A DNA stretch of 8,370 nucleotides from JASFRI01 sp050115015. GTDB lineage: Bacteria; Acidobacteriota; Polarisedimenticolia; CBDVAL01. Positions within the stretch are counted from its first letter, which is position 1. Every line of letters starts with the position of its first letter. Positions 5,895 to 8,370 of the stretch are shown here, one piece after another. The DNA lies in assembly GCA_050115015.1 (NCBI GenBank), contig JASFRI010000179.1, positions 1-8,370 on the forward strand. Reading direction: 5' to 3'. The notes under the pieces are model-generated. The model saw nothing but the letters and a program-made list of their open reading frames with translations. It had not been told where the DNA came from and did not search any database. Made by a program: the position numbers and the translations under genes.

Positions 5895-8033
5895 ATGTGG
5901 CGAGATCACGCCCTTCTTCTCCTGCTGGTGGTCGCGCAGGCCATTCTCGGCTCCTCCCGCGTCCCGGGCACCGCACCGGGCCCCGACGGCATTCCGGACG
6001 ACCTCGAGGGGCTGGAGCCGATCCTGGCCCCCGGCACGGTTCTCCTTCTCGGGGAGCTGCACGGCACCGTCGAGGGTCCTGCCACGGTCTCCCGCGTCGT
6101 CGCGGCGGCCCTCGCGCGGGGCCTGCCGGTGACCGTCGGTCTCGAGATCCCCCGGGAGGAGGACGCCCGCGTGCAGGCGTTCCTGCGATCGGCAGGGGCA
6201 CAGGACGACCGGGCCGCGATGCTCGCCGGTCCGTTCTGGCAGTCGTCCTACCAGGACGGACGGCGCAGCGAGGCGATGGCGAACCTGATCGACGACCTGC
6301 GCCGACGTGCCGGAGACGACGTCGGGTTGATCCTGTTCGATCGCAGTCGGCCGGCAGCGGGCAGTGCGGAGCGGGAGGAGTGGATGGCGGATTCCCTGGC
6401 GTCGTTCGCCACCGCCCACCCCGATCGACTGCTGGTGGTGCTGGTCGGCAACCTGCACGCGCGACTGACCGTGGGAAGCCTACCCGGTCTGTCAGAGCCG
6501 ATGGCCACCCGGATTGCCCGCCGGCTTCCCGAACGGGTCGTCCGCTCCCTGGAGCTGGCCGGCGCCGACGGGACCGCCTGGATCTGCAGCGGCCGGGGCG
6601 GCTGCGGCGAGGTCCGCGTCGGGGCCACGAGCGATGGGGAGGGCCCGTCGGTGACGCTGCAGGAGCATCCGGATGCGCGCGGGTACAGCGGCGCCATCCG
6701 GGTCGGCCCGATCCATGCTTCCCCGCCGGCGGAGCCCACGCTCCGGATCTCGCACCCCGAACCCGGCAACGGCTTCCCCTTCGAGCACCTCGAGCAGGTG
6801 GCGCAGCCGGCTCCCCGGCGCCCGGTCCGCAAGATCGGGAACTGGCCGCACTGGATGGGCCCCCGGGGCGATGGCACCACCGATCCGGGACTCCTACCCC
6901 GGGGAGCGGCCGTGGCGCTGGAGCTCGACTGGCGACGACCCATCGGGCGCGGCTACTCGTCGATTTCTGTGCTCGGGGATCGCGCGGTCACGCTGGAGGC
7001 CGCCGAGGGGGAGGTCCGGGCGATCGCCCTCGACGTGGAGGACGGCACCACCCTGTGGCGCACGGCGCTCCTGGAGGGGGCTTCCCCAGATGACGGGCAG
7101 CTGGGCACGCCGCTGTCGACGCCGCTCCTGGACGGCGAGCGCGTCTTCGTCGTGCATCCCGCGGGGCGCCTGTTCGCCCTGAATGCCGCGGACGGAGCGT
7201 TGCTCTGGTGGAAGGACCTCGCCGGCGAGTACGCCGCCGCCCCGCCGGCCTACGGGATGTCGACCTCGCCGGTCCTTCACGACGGGAAGCTGTTCCTCAT
7301 GGTCGGCGGGCAGAAGGGGGTCAACCTGGCCGCGTTCGACCCGGCGACCGGCAAGCTGCTGCTCTCGGTGGACCAGGGCCGCTACGCGTCGTACGCGACG
7401 CCGGTGCCGGCGGGCGTGGACGCGGATGCGGCGCTGATCGTGCCGGCGGGCGACCGGCTGTACGCGGTGGACCCGGAAAGCGGCAGGGTTCTCTGGAGCT
7501 ATGACGGCCTGTCCTACCCGGATCGCGACCCACTGGTCCTGCCGGAGGAGCGCCTGTTCGTCCCGCTGCAGGAACACGCCGTGATGCTGCAGGTGCAGCG
7601 TGGCGGGGAGGCGGCCACGGTACGCGAGCTCTGGCGTTCGGAGCGGCTCCAGAACTCCTATTCTCCGGCGGTGCTCCACGAGGGCTCGTTCTACGGCTTC
7701 GGCGGTGGGTCGATGATGTGTCTCGACGCCTCGAACGGTGCCGTGCGCTGGACGCAGCCCCTCCAGGGCGGGTCGCTGATCCGGGTGGACGATCACCTCG
7801 TGGCGCTGAGCAGCACTCAGGGGATCCTCCGCGTCGTGCCTGCAACGCCCGCGGGCTACACCGAGGCGGCGTCGATTGCCGTGTTCGCGCCGGGTGACTA
7901 CACCGCCATCGCGCCGAGCTTCGGGGCGGGACGGATCTTCCTGCGCGGGGGCCGGGAGCTTGCGGCGGTGCGCCTCGCGGAGTCCGGCGGCCCGGCAGTC
8001 ACCGATCCGACGCGGGAGGCGGCCCCCCGTTGA
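5895..8033 (+). CDS. Exported fusion of a ChaN/Tiki/EreA-like domain and a PQQ-like beta-propeller
   Basis: The 712-residue product has a Sec signal peptide (MWRDHA plus a Leu/Val core, cleavage near 19-24) without a lipobox. Residues about 40-280 resemble the ChaN/Tiki/EreA superfamily, which includes haem-binding ChaN, Tiki proteases and erythromycin esterases. Landmarks are LLLGELHGT (50-58), GLEIPREED (82-90), ILFDR (146-150) and VLVGNLHARL (182-191), with E54, H56, E84 and H188 as the likely active or metal site. A C231/C237 pair could form a disulfide. A Pro-rich linker follows. The WPHWMGPRGDG motif (317-327) opens a PQQ/BamB-like propeller (about 315-700). Its repeats include ALDVEDGTTLW (378-388), ALNAADGALLW (428-438), AVDPESGRVLW (524-534) and CLDASNGAVRW (609-619). 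This propeller motif does not prove cofactor binding. The ATG at 5895 is the only sensible start. The N-domain assignment is moderate; the substrate is unknown. Confidence 0.85.
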   Translation: MWRDHALLLLLVVAQAILGSSRVPGTAPGPDGIPDDLEGLEPILAPGTVLLLGELHGTVEGPATVSRVVAAALARGLPVTVGLEIPREEDARVQAFLRSAGAQDDRAAMLAGPFWQSSYQDGRRSEAMANLIDDLRRRAGDDVGLILFDRSRPAAGSAEREEWMADSLASFATAHPDRLLVVLVGNLHARLTVGSLPGLSEPMATRIARRLPERVVRSLELAGADGTAWICSGRGGCGEVRVGATSDGEGPSVTLQEHPDARGYSGAIRVGPIHASPPAEPTLRISHPEPGNGFPFEHLEQVAQPAPRRPVRKIGNWPHWMGPRGDGTTDPGLLPRGAAVALELDWRRPIGRGYSSISVLGDRAVTLEAAEGEVRAIALDVEDGTTLWRTALLEGASPDDGQLGTPLSTPLLDGERVFVVHPAGRLFALNAADGALLWWKDLAGEYAAAPPAYGMSTSPVLHDGKLFLMVGGQKGVNLAAFDPATGKLLLSVDQGRYASYATPVPAGVDADAALIVPAGDRLYAVDPESGRVLWSYDGLSYPDRDPLVLPEERLFVPLQEHAVMLQVQRGGEAATVRELWRSERLQNSYSPAVLHEGSFYGFGGGSMMCLDASNGAVRWTQPLQGGSLIRVDDHLVALSSTQGILRVVPATPAGYTEAASIAVFAPGDYTAIAPSFGAGRIFLRGGRELAAVRLAESGGPAVTDPTREAAPR

Positions 8034-8051
8034 CACCCGGGTGAGCCAAGA

Positions 8052-8084
8052 GGGAGGCCGCGGTCTTGGGGCGGCCGGGCTCCC
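8052..8084 (+). terminator. Weak GC-rich hairpin after the fusion gene
   Basis: GGGAG (8052-8056) pairs with CTCCC (8080-8084) and GCCG (8057-8060) with CGGC (8072-8075), leaving a four-base bulge at 8076-8079. It begins 19 bases after the stop at 8033. No T-run follows, so this would be at most a factor-assisted stop or an mRNA end protector. A separate palindrome, CACCCGGGTG (8034-8043), directly follows the stop codon. Confidence 0.25.
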
Positions 8085-8134
8085 GCGGTGCCCCGCCCGG
8101 CCACCGCCCGCCACCAAAACCCGCATCGCAATCG

Positions 8135-8181
8135 CTGCATTCCCGACTCGGGGACCCCGGATTGAGGAATGCAGGGTCCCC
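8135..8181. repeat. Two interlocking inverted repeats in a convergent spacer
   Basis: CTGCATTCC (8135-8143) pairs with GGAATGCAG (8166-8174), a perfect 9-bp match. GGGGACCC (8150-8157) pairs with GGGTCCCC (8174-8181), a perfect 8-bp match. The arms run A-B-A'-B' and share one base, so an RNA could form one stem, the other, or a pseudoknot. The rest of the 247-base spacer (8034-8280) shows no gene and no promoter. Confidence 0.5.
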
Positions 8182-8280
8182 GCGGCGAGGATCCGTCCGG
8201 AGCGCTACGGCTAGAGGCTCGGGGTCGGCCGCGCCGGGCCGCTCCGTACCGCCGGCAGACGGAAGGTGCGGGAGAGCCTG

Positions 8281-8370
8281 CTACCCGTCGTCGTCCTCGG
8301 GGCAGAGCTCGATCTTGTTGACCACCTGCTTGACGTACTTGGTGTTCTCCGCCGCCTCGATGGCCTCGTT
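8281..8370 (-). CDS. C-terminal end of a gene, possibly a BON-domain protein
   Basis: The last 29 codons and a TAG stop (8283-8281) of a minus-strand gene that continues past the right edge. The residues run NEAIEAAENTKYVKQVVNKI followed by ELCPEDDDG. The Ala-rich helix followed by YVKQVVNKIEL resembles the end of a BON domain (helix, then G-V-x-x-V-x-N-x-L), a small fold found in periplasmic and envelope proteins such as OsmY. The segment is too short for a firm family call, and the acidic tail is not diagnostic. The gene converges with the fusion gene to its left. Confidence 0.6.
   Translation of the reverse strand, partial: NEAIEAAENTKYVKQVVNKIELCPEDDDG

Noticed and set aside
5730..6458. 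Upstream extension of the kinase frame on the minus strand
   Set aside because: The extra residues have no recognisable domain, overlap the fusion gene antisense and precede a normal kinase N-terminus at 5729.
8030..8035. TTGACA resembling a -35 element at the stop codon of the fusion gene
   Set aside because: No -10-like sequence lies at 16-18 bases downstream and no gene follows on the plus strand.
6894..8126. 410-codon minus-strand open frame
   Set aside because: It is a shadow of the PQQ-propeller coding region; the translation is Arg/His-rich without family motifs.
8226..8241. CGGCC/GGCCG pair as a terminator for the right-edge gene
   Set aside because: Only five base pairs, no T-run, and such pairs are common in sequence this rich in G and C.

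Overview
The window is GC-rich bacterial chromosome with long coding regions and high G/C in third codon positions. The best clue to its source is a Ser/Thr protein kinase joined through one membrane segment to a PD40/TolB-like beta-propeller (3051-5729, minus). This architecture is abundant in Acidobacteriota, and the C-terminal signature (LILNWxxLL) fits that phylum. A secreted PQQ-type propeller with a W-P-x-W-x-G-P-x-G-D-G motif points the same way. Acidobacteriota is an inference; another GC-rich phylum is possible. No phage, transposon, CRISPR, tRNA or rRNA signal was seen.

Layout from left to right: (1) a divergent type-I-like glutamine synthetase, minus strand, cut by the left edge; (2) a 447-base divergent spacer with several inverted repeats; (3) an exported SYLF/Ysc84-domain protein, plus strand; (4) converging on it across a perfect hairpin, a predicted RidA-family lipoprotein, minus strand; (5) the kinase/propeller receptor, minus strand; (6) diverging from it across 165 bases, an exported 712-residue protein on the plus strand that joins a ChaN/Tiki/EreA-like domain to a PQQ-like beta-propeller; (7) a convergent spacer with overlapping inverted repeats; (8) the last 29 residues of a minus-strand gene running off the right edge, possibly a BON-domain protein.

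Four of the six genes are predicted to act in or across the cell envelope: the SYLF protein, the RidA-like lipoprotein, the membrane kinase and the ChaN-like/PQQ fusion. Apart from the divergent pair kinase/fusion, nothing suggests an operon, and no metabolic pathway links the genes. The SYLF and RidA-like genes have strong Shine-Dalgarno sequences directly behind a hairpin. The kinase and the fusion protein have none, and the fusion gene has a good -35 element with its -10 so close to the ATG that a leaderless mRNA is likely.

The most unusual item is the ChaN-like/PQQ-propeller fusion with its promoter-embedded palindrome, next to a propeller-bearing kinase. The rest is ordinary accessory chromosome with some family-level oddities: a RidA homologue exported as a lipoprotein and lacking the usual arginine, and a divergent glutamine synthetase. 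I did not find a clear-cut new multigene defence or biosynthetic system.
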